From positions 37,376-101,375 of the forward strand of contig JAFLDO010000012.1 in assembly GCA_017302455.1 (NCBI GenBank): a stretch of DNA of 64,000 nt. Direction: 5' to 3'. This DNA is from Accumulibacter sp. (GTDB lineage: Bacteria > Pseudomonadota > Gammaproteobacteria > Burkholderiales > Rhodocyclaceae). The position numbers and the translations under genes are program-made. The notes under the pieces are model-generated. The model was not told the DNA's origin, searched no databases, and was given only the letters and a program-made list of their open reading frames with translations. This document shows positions 1 through 8,369 of this stretch, one piece after another; position 1 is the stretch's first letter, and every line of letters starts with the position of its first letter.

Positions 1-201
1 CCGCCACGCTCGGCTTCGCCGTCGCTGGCTGGCCAGGGTGCGGGCGGACGCGCGGGGACGACCGGCAGCGCGTGGTGACGATGGCGAGAGCGTGTATGAT
101 CCGATTCGCGGCCCCGGCCTTGCGCGCCAATGCGCAGCACTGCCGGCAGCACCTGCGGGCCGGCCCCCTGCATCCCTTGATGACTCGCCTGGCAGCCACC
201 G
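1..201. other. Left edge, no gene assigned
   Basis: I see no convincing coding region, RNA gene or repeat in the first 201 bases. The reading frames here are short and have no recognisable domain. The stretch presumably holds the promoter and 5' leader of the TIR gene, but I could not pick out a clear -35/-10 pair. Confidence 0.4.
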
Positions 202-1719
202 ATGAAGTTTGCGGACGATGTATTTATCAGTTATGCCCATCTCGACAACCAGGCCGTTGTCGAGGGACAGCCCGGCTGGATCTCCCGCTTCGACCGCGCG
301 CTGAAGATCCGCCTTGGGCAGTTGCTCGGCAGGGAACCGCGCATCTGGCGTGACCCCAAACTGCAGGGCAACGACTTCTTCGCCGATACGCTGGTCGAAC
401 GCCTTCCCGAAGTCGCGGTGCTGGTCGCCGTGTTGTCGCCGCGCTACGCCAACTCGGACTGGTGCCGACGCGAGATGAGCACCTTCCAGGCGGCCACGGA
501 GGCCCATGGCGGCAGCCGAATCGGCAACAAGTCGCGCTTGTTCAAGGTGATCAAGACGCCGCTGCCGCTCGAGAACCACCCACCCGAAGTCGAGTCCCTG
601 CTCGGCTACGAGTTCTTCTGCGTCGATCCGGAAACCGGCAGGGCGCAGGAGCTGGACCAGACCTTCGGACAGGAGATGCAGGCCAGGTACTGGCAGAAGC
701 TCGACGACCTGGCCTACGACCTGGCCAGCCTGCTGCAGGTGCTCGACGACCAGGCCACGCCGACACCGCTTGCCGGCGCCGGCAAGGGCAACGTCTATCT
801 GGCGGAAACCAGTTCCGACCTGCAGCCACAGCGCGAGGCCCTGCGCCGCGACCTCGTCCACCAGGGCTACCGGGTATTCCCCGATCGCCTGCCGCCCTCC
901 TGGCTGGCCGCCGACTGGGAAGCGTTCGTGGAGCAGCAGCTTGCCGCCTGCAAGCTGTCGGTGCACCTGATCGGCAGCCAGTACGGGATCGTTCCCGAAG
1001 GAACGCAAAGCTCGATCGTCGCGCTGCAGTACGAGCTCGCCGCGACGCGCAGCATGAGCGACCTGGCCCGCCTGATCTGGCTGCCGCCCGAACTGCCCCT
1101 CAACGACGAGCGCCAGCAGCGCTTCGTCGAGCAACTGCACACCGATGCACGGCTGCATCGACGTGGCGACCTGCTGCAGACGCCGTTCGAGGATCTGAAG
1201 ACCGCCGTCTACCGCATGCTGAGCCCGCCGGCGGAAGCGCCGCGCAGCCGCGAACCCCAGGCCGCCGAGGGCGTGATCCGCATCTACCTGATTTGCGACG
1301 AGCGCGATCTCGAGCAGATCGCGCCGCTCGCCGATCATCTCTTCAGCGAGGGCTTCGAGGTCATCCTGCCGCTCTTCGATCCCGACGAGACGCAAGCGCG
1401 GCTGGACCACGAAGAAAACCTGCGCCTTTGCGACGCGCTGCTCATCTACTACGGCCAGGGCAACGAGCTGTGGCAGCGGCGCAAGCTCAGCGAACTGCGC
1501 AAGAGCGCCGGCCTCGGCCGCAGCACGGCGCTGCGCGGCAAGGCGATCTACGTCGCGCCACCGCTGACCCCGCAAAAGGCTCGCCTGCGCACGCACGAGG
1601 CGCTGGTGCTGCAACAGCCGACCGACACCTTCGATCCGAGCGCGCTGGCCACCTTCATGGGTGAGCTGCACGCCACGGATACTGCCCCTGCCGGCGATGT
1701 CAAGCTCGGCGCTCTCTGA
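202..1719 (+). CDS. Multi-domain TIR protein, probable conflict/defence effector
   Basis: A 505-residue protein. Residues 5-130 form a TIR domain: it opens with VFISYAHLD and contains SPRYANSDWCRREM, where E91 sits at the position of the catalytic glutamate of TIR NADases. Residues about 195-340 look like a second Rossmann-type, DUF4062/TIR-like module (YLAETSSDL, then LSVHLIGSQYG). Residues about 350-490 form a third TIR-like module (IRIYLICDERDL, ALLIYYGQGNE). There are no membrane segments. Its 3' end overlaps the start of the nSTAND NTPase gene by 23 nt, so the two are probably co-translated. Known family behaviour suggests NAD depletion or signalling on activation by the STAND partner; that role is inferred. 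It lies just upstream of a type III CRISPR locus on the same strand. Only the first module has an obvious catalytic glutamate. Confidence 0.75.
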   Translation: MKFADDVFISYAHLDNQAVVEGQPGWISRFDRALKIRLGQLLGREPRIWRDPKLQGNDFFADTLVERLPEVAVLVAVLSPRYANSDWCRREMSTFQAATEAHGGSRIGNKSRLFKVIKTPLPLENHPPEVESLLGYEFFCVDPETGRAQELDQTFGQEMQARYWQKLDDLAYDLASLLQVLDDQATPTPLAGAGKGNVYLAETSSDLQPQREALRRDLVHQGYRVFPDRLPPSWLAADWEAFVEQQLAACKLSVHLIGSQYGIVPEGTQSSIVALQYELAATRSMSDLARLIWLPPELPLNDERQQRFVEQLHTDARLHRRGDLLQTPFEDLKTAVYRMLSPPAEAPRSREPQAAEGVIRIYLICDERDLEQIAPLADHLFSEGFEVILPLFDPDETQARLDHEENLRLCDALLIYYGQGNELWQRRKLSELRKSAGLGRSTALRGKAIYVAPPLTPQKARLRTHEALVLQQPTDTFDPSALATFMGELHATDTAPAGDVKLGAL

Positions 1720-3310
1720 CGGCGTGCCGGTGGCGCCCGCGGCAGCAGCGGCGCATCCCGCCGAGGCGGCCGCCGTCAATCCGTTTCCCGGCTTGCGGCC
1801 CTTCGAACCGGACGAAGACTACCTGTTCTTCGGCCGCGAGCGGCAGATCGACGAACTGCTGCGGCGGCTGCGCAGCAATCGCTTCCTCGCGATCATCGGC
1901 AGTTCGGGCAGCGGCAAGTCCTCGCTGGTGCGGGCCGGACTGATCCCTGCGCTCTACGGCGGCTACATGACGCGCGCCGGCTCGAGCTGGCGGGTCGCCA
2001 TCCTGCGCCCCGGGCACGCGCCGATCGGCAACCTGGCGCGCGCGCTCGACACGCCCGAGGTACTCGGCGCCGGCGGCGAACTCGCCGAGTTCAATCGACT
2101 GCTCCTGGAAACCACGCTGCGCAGCAGCGCCCGCGGTCTCGTCGATTGCGTCCGCCAGGCGCGCCTGCCGGACGCCGACAACGTCCTGGTGCTGGTCGAC
2201 CAGTTCGAGGAACTCTTCCGCTTCAAGCAGAGCTGCAGCGCATCGCGCGACGAGGCGGTCGCCTTCGTCAAGCTGCTGCTCGCTGCCGTGCAACAGAACA
2301 CCCTGCCGATCTACGTCATCCTGACCATGCGCTCGGATTTCATCGGCGACTGCATCGGCTTCCAGAGTCTGCCGGAAGCGATCAACGCCAGTCAATACCT
2401 GGTACCGCGGCTGCGCCGCGAGGAGTTGCAGGCGGCCATCGTCGGCCCGATAACGGTCGGTGGCGGCCGAATCGCCCCGCGCCTGGTGATCCGTCTGCTC
2501 AACGAGGTCGGCGACGACCTCGACCAGCTACCCGTCCTGCAACACGCGCTGATGCGCTTGTGGGACTACTGGCGGCAGCACGGCGACGCCGGCGAGCCGC
2601 TCGATCTGGCCCAGCACGAGGCCATCGGCACGCTCAAGGAAGCCCTCTCGCGCCACGCCGAGGAAGCCTACCAGGAGCTCGGCGAGACGGAACAGGCGAT
2701 CGCCGCCGATCTCTTCAAGGCGCTCACCCTGCAGGGCGACAACGGCCTCGGCATCCGCCAGCCGGCGCCGCTGGCCACCATCTGCGCCATCACCCGTGCC
2801 GCGCCCGCCGACATCATCCGCGTCGTCAACTGCTTCCGGGCGCCGGGACGCTCGTTCCTGATGCCACCGCCGGACGTTCCCCTGGAAGCCGACACGATCC
2901 TCGACATCTCGCACGAGAGCCTGATGCGCTGCTGGGAGCGACTGCTCCAGTGGACCGGCCAGGAAGCGCGCTCGGCCTGGCTCTATCGGCGCCTGGCCGA
3001 CCGCGCGGCGCTGCACGAACAGTCCGAAGCCGGGCTGTTGCGCAACCCCGAACTGCAACTGGCGCTGCAGTGGCGGCAGGAGCGGCAACCCACCGCGGCC
3101 TGGGCGGAGCGCTACGGCCTGCACTTCGAACGTACCATGGCCTTCCTCGACGCCAGCAAGGAGGCGTGGGAGCAGGAACTCGCCGAGCAGGCGCTGGCCA
3201 GCCGGCGCAAACAGCGCCAGACCCGCCGTCGGATCGTCGTCCTCGCCGCCGCGGCGCTGGTCACCCTGATGTTCGGCATCTACGCGCTGTGGCAGCGGAA
3301 CCTCGCCTGA
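1697..3310 (+). CDS. nSTAND1-type NTPase, N-terminal half of a split STAND-WD40 protein
   Basis: The start chosen is the ATG at 1697 inside the end of the TIR gene; a GTG at 1661 is possible. After NPFPGLRPFEPDEDYLFFGR, the hallmark entry of the nSTAND1 family, there is a Walker A motif IGSSGSGKSS (K74) and a Walker B-like LVLVDQFEEL. STAND winged-helix and arm regions follow, then a transmembrane helix near the C terminus (VVLAAAALVTLMFGIYALW). The frame stops at TGA 3308-3310. The next in-frame codons continue without another stop into the WD40 domain, so this is most simply the first part of one about 1,325-residue protein broken by a nonsense codon. CGA to TGA is the minimal change. STAND NTPases sense invaders and oligomerise to activate effectors; here the effector candidate is the overlapping TIR gene. 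Confidence 0.75.
   Translation: MSSSALSDGVPVAPAAAAAHPAEAAAVNPFPGLRPFEPDEDYLFFGRERQIDELLRRLRSNRFLAIIGSSGSGKSSLVRAGLIPALYGGYMTRAGSSWRVAILRPGHAPIGNLARALDTPEVLGAGGELAEFNRLLLETTLRSSARGLVDCVRQARLPDADNVLVLVDQFEELFRFKQSCSASRDEAVAFVKLLLAAVQQNTLPIYVILTMRSDFIGDCIGFQSLPEAINASQYLVPRLRREELQAAIVGPITVGGGRIAPRLVIRLLNEVGDDLDQLPVLQHALMRLWDYWRQHGDAGEPLDLAQHEAIGTLKEALSRHAEEAYQELGETEQAIAADLFKALTLQGDNGLGIRQPAPLATICAITRAAPADIIRVVNCFRAPGRSFLMPPPDVPLEADTILDISHESLMRCWERLLQWTGQEARSAWLYRRLADRAALHEQSEAGLLRNPELQLALQWRQERQPTAAWAERYGLHFERTMAFLDASKEAWEQELAEQALASRRKQRQTRRRIVVLAAAALVTLMFGIYALWQRNLA
3308..3310 (+). other. In-frame TGA interrupting the STAND-WD40 gene
   Basis: TGA at 3308-3310 is followed in the same frame by GAG AAT CAG CGG CGG GCC GAG GAG, encoding a charged linker (ENQRRAEEQKEIAEQQ) typical of the stretch after the membrane helix in nSTAND-WD40 proteins. 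No further stop occurs until 5671. Confidence 0.85.
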
Positions 3311-3418
3311 GAGAATCAGCGGCGGGCCGAGGAGCAGAAAGAGATCGCCGAGCAGCAGGCCGGGCTGATTCAGGACAGCTACCTGGTCAACGCCGCCAGC
3401 GTCGAACCCGATCCGCTG

Positions 3419-5671
3419 GTGCAGGCGCTGCTGCTCGCCGAACTGGACGACCGGCACGACCCGCTGGGCGGCGTGCGCGTAGCTCGCCAGGTTGCCGAAC
3501 AACTGCTGCCGCTGAACGTACTGAAAGGCCACGAACAGGGTGTCACGAGCGCGAGTTTCAGTCCCGACGGTCGACAGATCGCCACCACCTCGCGCGACGG
3601 CAAGGTCAATCTCTGGCCGGCCGACGGCAGCGGCCGCGCACGCACGCTGAGCATCGCCGACGGCCCGCTGGCCAGCGCCGCCTTCAGCCCCGACGGCCGC
3701 CACCTGCTGGTGACGCCGCTCGAACATGGCAACGTCCAGGTCTGGCCGACGGCAGCCGGCGGCGGCCCGGTCAACCCAGTCAATCTTGGCGATACCGCCA
3801 GGCTGCGCGCCGCCGCCTTCAGCCCGGACGGCCAGCGCGTCGTCGTCGCCTACGACGACGGCCTGGCGAGGATCTGGCCGGCGGACGGCCACGGCGCACC
3901 GATACTCCTCAAGGGGCACACCTGGCAGGTGCTGAGCGCCGCTTTCAGCGCCGACGGCCGGCAGGTCGTCACCGCCTCGCGCGATGGCACCGCCCGGCTG
4001 TGGTCGGCGGCCGACGGCAAGCTCCTGGCGGTCCTCGACGGCCACGCCGGACCCGTCCTCGCGGCCAGCTTCAGCCCCGACGGGCGGCAGGTGGTGACCG
4101 CCTCCGCCGACGCCACCGCCCGTCTCTGGCACAGCGACGGCAGCGGCCAGCCGATCATCCAGCGCGGCCACACCGATCAGGTGCTGAGCGCTGCCTTCAG
4201 CGGCGACGGCAAGCGCCTGCTCACCGCGTCGCTCGATGGCACGGTGCGCCTGTGGCCGGTCGATGGGCAAGGCGAGGCGGATGTCCTCGGCGAGAATCGC
4301 GGCCCGGTCCGACAAGCCAGTTTCAGCCCCGACGGACGCTGGGTGGCGATCGTCGCCGCCGACGAAACGGCCCGCCTGTGGCCGCTGAACGGCGGCCAGC
4401 CGGTCGTCCTGCGCGGGCATGCGGCGCCGGTGCTGAGCGCCGCCTTCAGCGCCGACAGCACGCGCCTGATCACCACCGCCGAAGACGGCACCGCCCGCAT
4501 CTGGCCGCTGGAAGCCAGCGAGCCGGTGGTGCTGCACGGGCACGAGGGACCGATCTGGCGCGCCGCCTTCAGCCCCGACGGCCAACAGATCGTCACCGCC
4601 GCGCGCGACGGCACCGCCCGCCTGTGGCGGGTGAGCGGCGACGAGGGCCAGGCGCGCGTTCTGCGCGGCCACGAAAAGCCGGTCTGGTCGGCCGAGTTCA
4701 GCCCCGATGGCCGGCACGTCGTCACCACCTCGCTCGATGGCACCGTCCGCCTCTGGCCGACCGCCGGCGACGGCGAAGCGCTCGTCTGGCGCGGTCACAC
4801 CTGGCCCGCCGGGCACGCCGTCTTCAGTCCCGACGGGCGTTGGGTAGCGAGCAGTTCGCTCGACGATACCGTACGCCTCTGGCCGGTCGGCGACCACGCT
4901 CAGCCGCGCGTCCTGCAGGGCCATACCGGCTGGGTGCGCGCTGCCGCCTTCAGCCCGGACAGTCGCCGGCTGGCCAGCGCCTCGGCCGACGGCACCGTAC
5001 GCCTGTGGTCGGTGGACGGCTCCGCTGAACCGCTCGTCCTGCGCGGCCACGGCGGCCAGGTGTCGAGTGTCGCCTTCAGCCCGGACGGCAAGTTCGTGGT
5101 GACGGCAGCGCGCGACAACACCGTGCGCATCTGGCCGGCCGACGGTCAAGGCGGGCCGCTCGTCCTGCGCGGCCATGGCGACGCGGTCAGCAACGTGGTT
5201 TTCAGCCCTGACGGCACACTCGTCGGCAGCGCCTCCGCCGACGGCACGGCGCGCGTCTGGCGGGTCGATGGACGCGGCACGCCGGTGATTCTGCGCAGCC
5301 ACCAGGCCTCGGTCACCAGCATAGCCTTCAGCCCCGACAGCCGGCGCGTGCTCACCGCCTCGCGCGACGGCACCGCGCGCGTCTGGCCGGCCGACGGCAA
5401 GGGGCAGGAAATCGTCCTGCGCGGCCACCGCGGCGCGGTCACCAGCGCCGCCTTCAGTCCCGACGGCAGCCACGTCGTCACCGCATCGCGCGACGGCACC
5501 GCCCGCTACTGGCGCGTCACCTGGCCGGCACTCCTCGACCATCTCAAGCACGCCACCCGCGCCTGCCTCAGCCCGGCGCAACGCGAGCACTTCATGAACG
5601 AGGAAGCCGCCACCGCCCTCGCCCGCGCCACCGCCTGCGAACAGAGACTCGAGCGGCCGCACAAGGACTAG
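3419..5671 (+). CDS. WD40-repeat half of the split STAND protein
   Basis: This is the in-frame continuation of the nSTAND gene after the TGA. The first usable start is the GTG at 3419. From about residue 35 it contains 16 consecutive WD40 units of about 41-43 residues, each with a GH-x-(20)-FSPDG-x-(10)-DGTxRLW pattern. That is enough for two seven- or eight-bladed propellers. Units 2, 3 and 7 lack the leading GH dipeptide. The C-terminal 60 residues are helical and end at 5671. In STAND proteins the propeller is the ligand sensor. On its own this piece would lack the NTPase, so it is probably functional only with read-through or in strains where the stop is absent. I see no good ribosome-binding site before 3419, which argues against independent translation. 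Confidence 0.7.
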   Translation: MQALLLAELDDRHDPLGGVRVARQVAEQLLPLNVLKGHEQGVTSASFSPDGRQIATTSRDGKVNLWPADGSGRARTLSIADGPLASAAFSPDGRHLLVTPLEHGNVQVWPTAAGGGPVNPVNLGDTARLRAAAFSPDGQRVVVAYDDGLARIWPADGHGAPILLKGHTWQVLSAAFSADGRQVVTASRDGTARLWSAADGKLLAVLDGHAGPVLAASFSPDGRQVVTASADATARLWHSDGSGQPIIQRGHTDQVLSAAFSGDGKRLLTASLDGTVRLWPVDGQGEADVLGENRGPVRQASFSPDGRWVAIVAADETARLWPLNGGQPVVLRGHAAPVLSAAFSADSTRLITTAEDGTARIWPLEASEPVVLHGHEGPIWRAAFSPDGQQIVTAARDGTARLWRVSGDEGQARVLRGHEKPVWSAEFSPDGRHVVTTSLDGTVRLWPTAGDGEALVWRGHTWPAGHAVFSPDGRWVASSSLDDTVRLWPVGDHAQPRVLQGHTGWVRAAAFSPDSRRLASASADGTVRLWSVDGSAEPLVLRGHGGQVSSVAFSPDGKFVVTAARDNTVRIWPADGQGGPLVLRGHGDAVSNVVFSPDGTLVGSASADGTARVWRVDGRGTPVILRSHQASVTSIAFSPDSRRVLTASRDGTARVWPADGKGQEIVLRGHRGAVTSAAFSPDGSHVVTASRDGTARYWRVTWPALLDHLKHATRACLSPAQREHFMNEEAATALARATACEQRLERPHKD

Positions 5672-5702
5672 CACCCACCCGCCGTGCCACGTAGCCACGT
5701 AG

Positions 5703-5728
5703 GTTGGGGTGAGCCCGCGAACCCCAAC
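5703..5728. repeat. Hairpin repeat (REP-like) between defence genes and CRISPR operon
   Basis: GTTGGGGT at 5703-5710 pairs perfectly with ACCCCAAC at 5721-5728 around a 10-nt loop. The GTAGGTTGGGGTGAGC context resembles short extragenic palindromes common in betaproteobacteria. It lies 31 nt after the WD40 stop and could also act as a transcript end or stabiliser. Confidence 0.5.
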
Positions 5729-5941
5729 ACCTCGCGTCGGCTGACAACCCCGCCGCGGTCTCGTGCCCTCCAGCACCCCCTCAAGCTCGCCATCACCGTT
5801 CGTTCGCCGCCTGCAGGACCGCGTCAAATCGCCCACGGCATACCGACGACCCACTTGCCTGAGCCGCAAGCTTGCCGTTCGCCCGCGCAAGACAAAAACG
5901 GCGACAATCCATTCCGTTCCCACGGTCATTCCTTCGCTGCC

Positions 5942-7144
5942 ATGCTCGACGCCCACCAACAGCCGCATCAGTTCCCACGCCGCCTCCTCGTCGCCGTCAC
6001 CGGGCTCTCCCCGCAGATCGTCACCGAGACCCTCTACGCGCTGGCCGTCGCCCCGCCGGCGAGTGCGTTCGTGCCCACCGAGATCCATCTGATCACCACG
6101 CGCAGCGGTGCCGAGAAGGCTCGCCTCGCCCTGCTCTCGGACGAACCGGGATGGTTCCACCGTCTCAGCAACGACTACGCGCTGCCACCGATCCACTTCG
6201 CCAACGAGACCATCCACGTGCTCGAGGATGCCGACGGCAGGCCGCTCGAAGACATCCGCTCGCCCGAAGACAACCGCCGCGCCGCCGACGGTATCACCGG
6301 CATCATCCGCGGATTCACCGCCGACCCCGACTGCGCGCTGCACGTCTCGATCGCCGGCGGCCGCAAGACCATGGGCTTCTTCCTCGGCTACGCGCTGTCG
6401 CTCTACGGCCGCCCGCAGGACAAGCTCTCGCACGTCCTCGTCTCGGAGCCCTTCGAGGCCAGCCTCGGTTTCTACTACCCGACGCCGACCAGCCGGGTTC
6501 TCGAAATGCCCGGCGGTCGCCTCGTCGACAGTGCCAAGGCGCAGGTGACGCTCGCCGAACTACCCTTCGTCAGCCTGCGCCACGGCCTGCCCGAAGCCCT
6601 GCTTACCGGCCTGGCGAGCTATAACGAAACCGTCGAGGCCGCCCGCCATGCGCTCGCCCCGGCCGAGTTGCAGATCGACCTCGCGACGCGCCGCGTGCGT
6701 GCCGCCGGCAAGATCTTCGCGCTGCCGCCGGCCGAACTGGCCCTGCTCAGCGTCTTCGCCCGACGCGCGCTGCGCGGCGAAGCGCCATTGCCGGCGCCCG
6801 CCAAGGAACTCGCCGATGCCGACTGGAAGAAGCGTTATCTCGTCGAACTGCGCTGGATCGCCGGGCCGATGAAGGACCTCGACGAAACCGAGCGCGCGCT
6901 GCGCAAGGGCATGGATGGCGGCTACTTCTCGGCGCACCTCTCCAAGCTCAAGAAGATCCTCAGGCGCGAACTCGGCCCCGTCGCCGAGCCCTACCTGATC
7001 AGCGACGGCGGCAGCCGGCCGCGCCGCTACAGCCTCGGCTTGCGGCCGACGGCGGTCACTTACGACGCTCTCGAACAGGAGGGGGTGCGTGGATGCGAGA
7101 TCTGCGCGCCTCTTCAGCCAACGCCCCGTCGTCTCGAAAACTGA
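5942..7144 (+). CDS. CRISPR ring nuclease-like CARF protein (NE0113/Csm6-annotated family) with winged-helix tail
   Basis: The start is the ATG at 5942, giving 400 residues; upstream codons in frame are unlikely to be translated. The N-terminal 210 residues carry the family signatures LLVAVTGLSPQIVTETLYAL and HVSIAGGRKTMGFFLGYAL, which form a CARF-like Rossmann fold that binds cyclic oligoadenylate. This family (TIGR02584, NE0113) is annotated as ring nuclease Csm6. I find no HEPN R-x4-6-H motif, so an RNase effector role is not supported. Residues about 245-390 look like an OmpR-type winged helix: LQIDLATRRV, ALPPAELALL, then HLSKLKKIL and RPRRYSLGL. The gene leads the cas operon. Likely roles are cOA degradation or cOA-dependent transcriptional control; the second is inference. 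Confidence 0.75.
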   Translation: MLDAHQQPHQFPRRLLVAVTGLSPQIVTETLYALAVAPPASAFVPTEIHLITTRSGAEKARLALLSDEPGWFHRLSNDYALPPIHFANETIHVLEDADGRPLEDIRSPEDNRRAADGITGIIRGFTADPDCALHVSIAGGRKTMGFFLGYALSLYGRPQDKLSHVLVSEPFEASLGFYYPTPTSRVLEMPGGRLVDSAKAQVTLAELPFVSLRHGLPEALLTGLASYNETVEAARHALAPAELQIDLATRRVRAAGKIFALPPAELALLSVFARRALRGEAPLPAPAKELADADWKKRYLVELRWIAGPMKDLDETERALRKGMDGGYFSAHLSKLKKILRRELGPVAEPYLISDGGSRPRRYSLGLRPTAVTYDALEQEGVRGCEICAPLQPTPRRLEN

Positions 7145-7259
7145 CAAGCTTGCCGTCGCTCAAACCGTCCGCAGGAGACGCTATGCTGCAAAGGATTGCA
7201 GCCAAGCGCTCTCCCAGGGACACGCATCCGACCTACCATCCGGAACCGATGAGGAAGAA

Positions 7260-8369
7260 ATGACAAGAACACACATCGAGTACGACCTCAGCTTCGCCAC
7301 GCCTGCCTTCGTCGGCGATGCGGCGCAACAGGCACAATGGCGCACCCCACCGCTCAAGGCGTTGATTCGCCAATGGTGGCGAGTGGTCAAGGCACCCCAG
7401 GTCGGTTTCAGCGTCGACGGACCCGACGGATTACGGGCGGCCGAGAACATCCTCTTTGGCAGCGCATCCGACAACAAGTCACACCAGTCTCTCGTAAGAC
7501 TGCGTCTGAAAGAATGGGCGGTGGGCCATCTGGCCAATTCCGCTTGGCCCAGACAGGAAATTAACAAGATTTCTCTCGGAAAGCCGGGACCAGGCATTCG
7601 CGCCGATCTTTACCTTGGCTTTGGCCCGGTGGCACCAGAGAGCAGAGGAAAAGGGATCGCCGAGCATGTACGGCTGGCGATCGACCCGCAAAAACAGCGC
7701 AACGAACTGTCGGTCCTGTTTGCGCGAACGGTTACCGGAAGCCAGATCGACGAAGTTCGTCAGGCAATCCGGTTGGCTTCGTGGTTTGGCGGCATTGGCA
7801 GCCGCTCGCGCAACGGCTGGGGGTCGATCACATTTCAGGGCGACGCCATCCCCCGACTGCCGCCATCTCCTAACGACTTGACGGCTTACTGCCAGCCGTT
7901 CCGCGGATGCTTCACGACCGATCGCGACTGGCCGCATGCAATCGGCAAAGACGACCTGGGTCCGCTGGTCTGGGTGGGAAAAAAGGACGGAGCGACGTTC
8001 AGGAACTGGCGAGAGGCCGTGTTTTTCCTCGCCACCTTACGACGTGACATCCGGGCTGCTGCAAAGCACTTTGGGCGGAATGAAGACATTTCCGCCAACC
8101 AGTTGATTGCCTACCCGGTAACCAAAGCGAACAACAGGCGCTGGGGCAACGACGAACGGATCGCAGGATCGCTACGCCTGAAAGTCGTTGAAACGGGGCA
8201 GGGACTGGTGCCGGTCGCGGTCCATCTGCCCTGTGCGGTTCCCCGGGGCCTGTTCGACAAACTATCGTCGAACGATCAACAGTGGATCAATCGCCATCAG
8301 ATCGAGATCTGGGGCGCTGTGCATCAGGACATCGACCAGAAGATGAATCGCCTTGGAGCCGCCAAATGA
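7260..8369 (+). CDS. cmr1: Type III-B RAMP protein Cmr1
   Basis: A 369-residue RAMP subunit of the Cmr effector complex. In this family Cmr1 sits at the tip of the backbone and helps bind target RNA. The N terminus HIEYDLSFATPAFVGDA followed by RTPPLKALIRQWWR is the diagnostic Cmr1 signature. A glycine-rich segment (WFGGIGSRSRNGWGS, about residue 180) is the RAMP G-loop. The start ATG at 7260 has a purine-rich site (GATGAGGAAG) just upstream; in-frame upstream sequence back to 7089 is not Cmr1-like. The gene overlaps cas10 by 4 nt. A 115-nt gap separates it from the ring-nuclease gene. Confidence 0.92.
   Translation: MTRTHIEYDLSFATPAFVGDAAQQAQWRTPPLKALIRQWWRVVKAPQVGFSVDGPDGLRAAENILFGSASDNKSHQSLVRLRLKEWAVGHLANSAWPRQEINKISLGKPGPGIRADLYLGFGPVAPESRGKGIAEHVRLAIDPQKQRNELSVLFARTVTGSQIDEVRQAIRLASWFGGIGSRSRNGWGSITFQGDAIPRLPPSPNDLTAYCQPFRGCFTTDRDWPHAIGKDDLGPLVWVGKKDGATFRNWREAVFFLATLRRDIRAAAKHFGRNEDISANQLIAYPVTKANNRRWGNDERIAGSLRLKVVETGQGLVPVAVHLPCAVPRGLFDKLSSNDQQWINRHQIEIWGAVHQDIDQKMNRLGAAK

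Noticed and set aside
2146..5028. 960-codon open frame on the + strand
   Set aside because: Arg/Pro/Ala-rich shadow of the STAND-WD40 gene caused by high GC.
2528..6433. 1,301-codon open frame on the - strand
   Set aside because: Antisense to the WD40 repeats and ring-nuclease gene; its repeats mirror the WD40 DNA periodicity and it has no family match.
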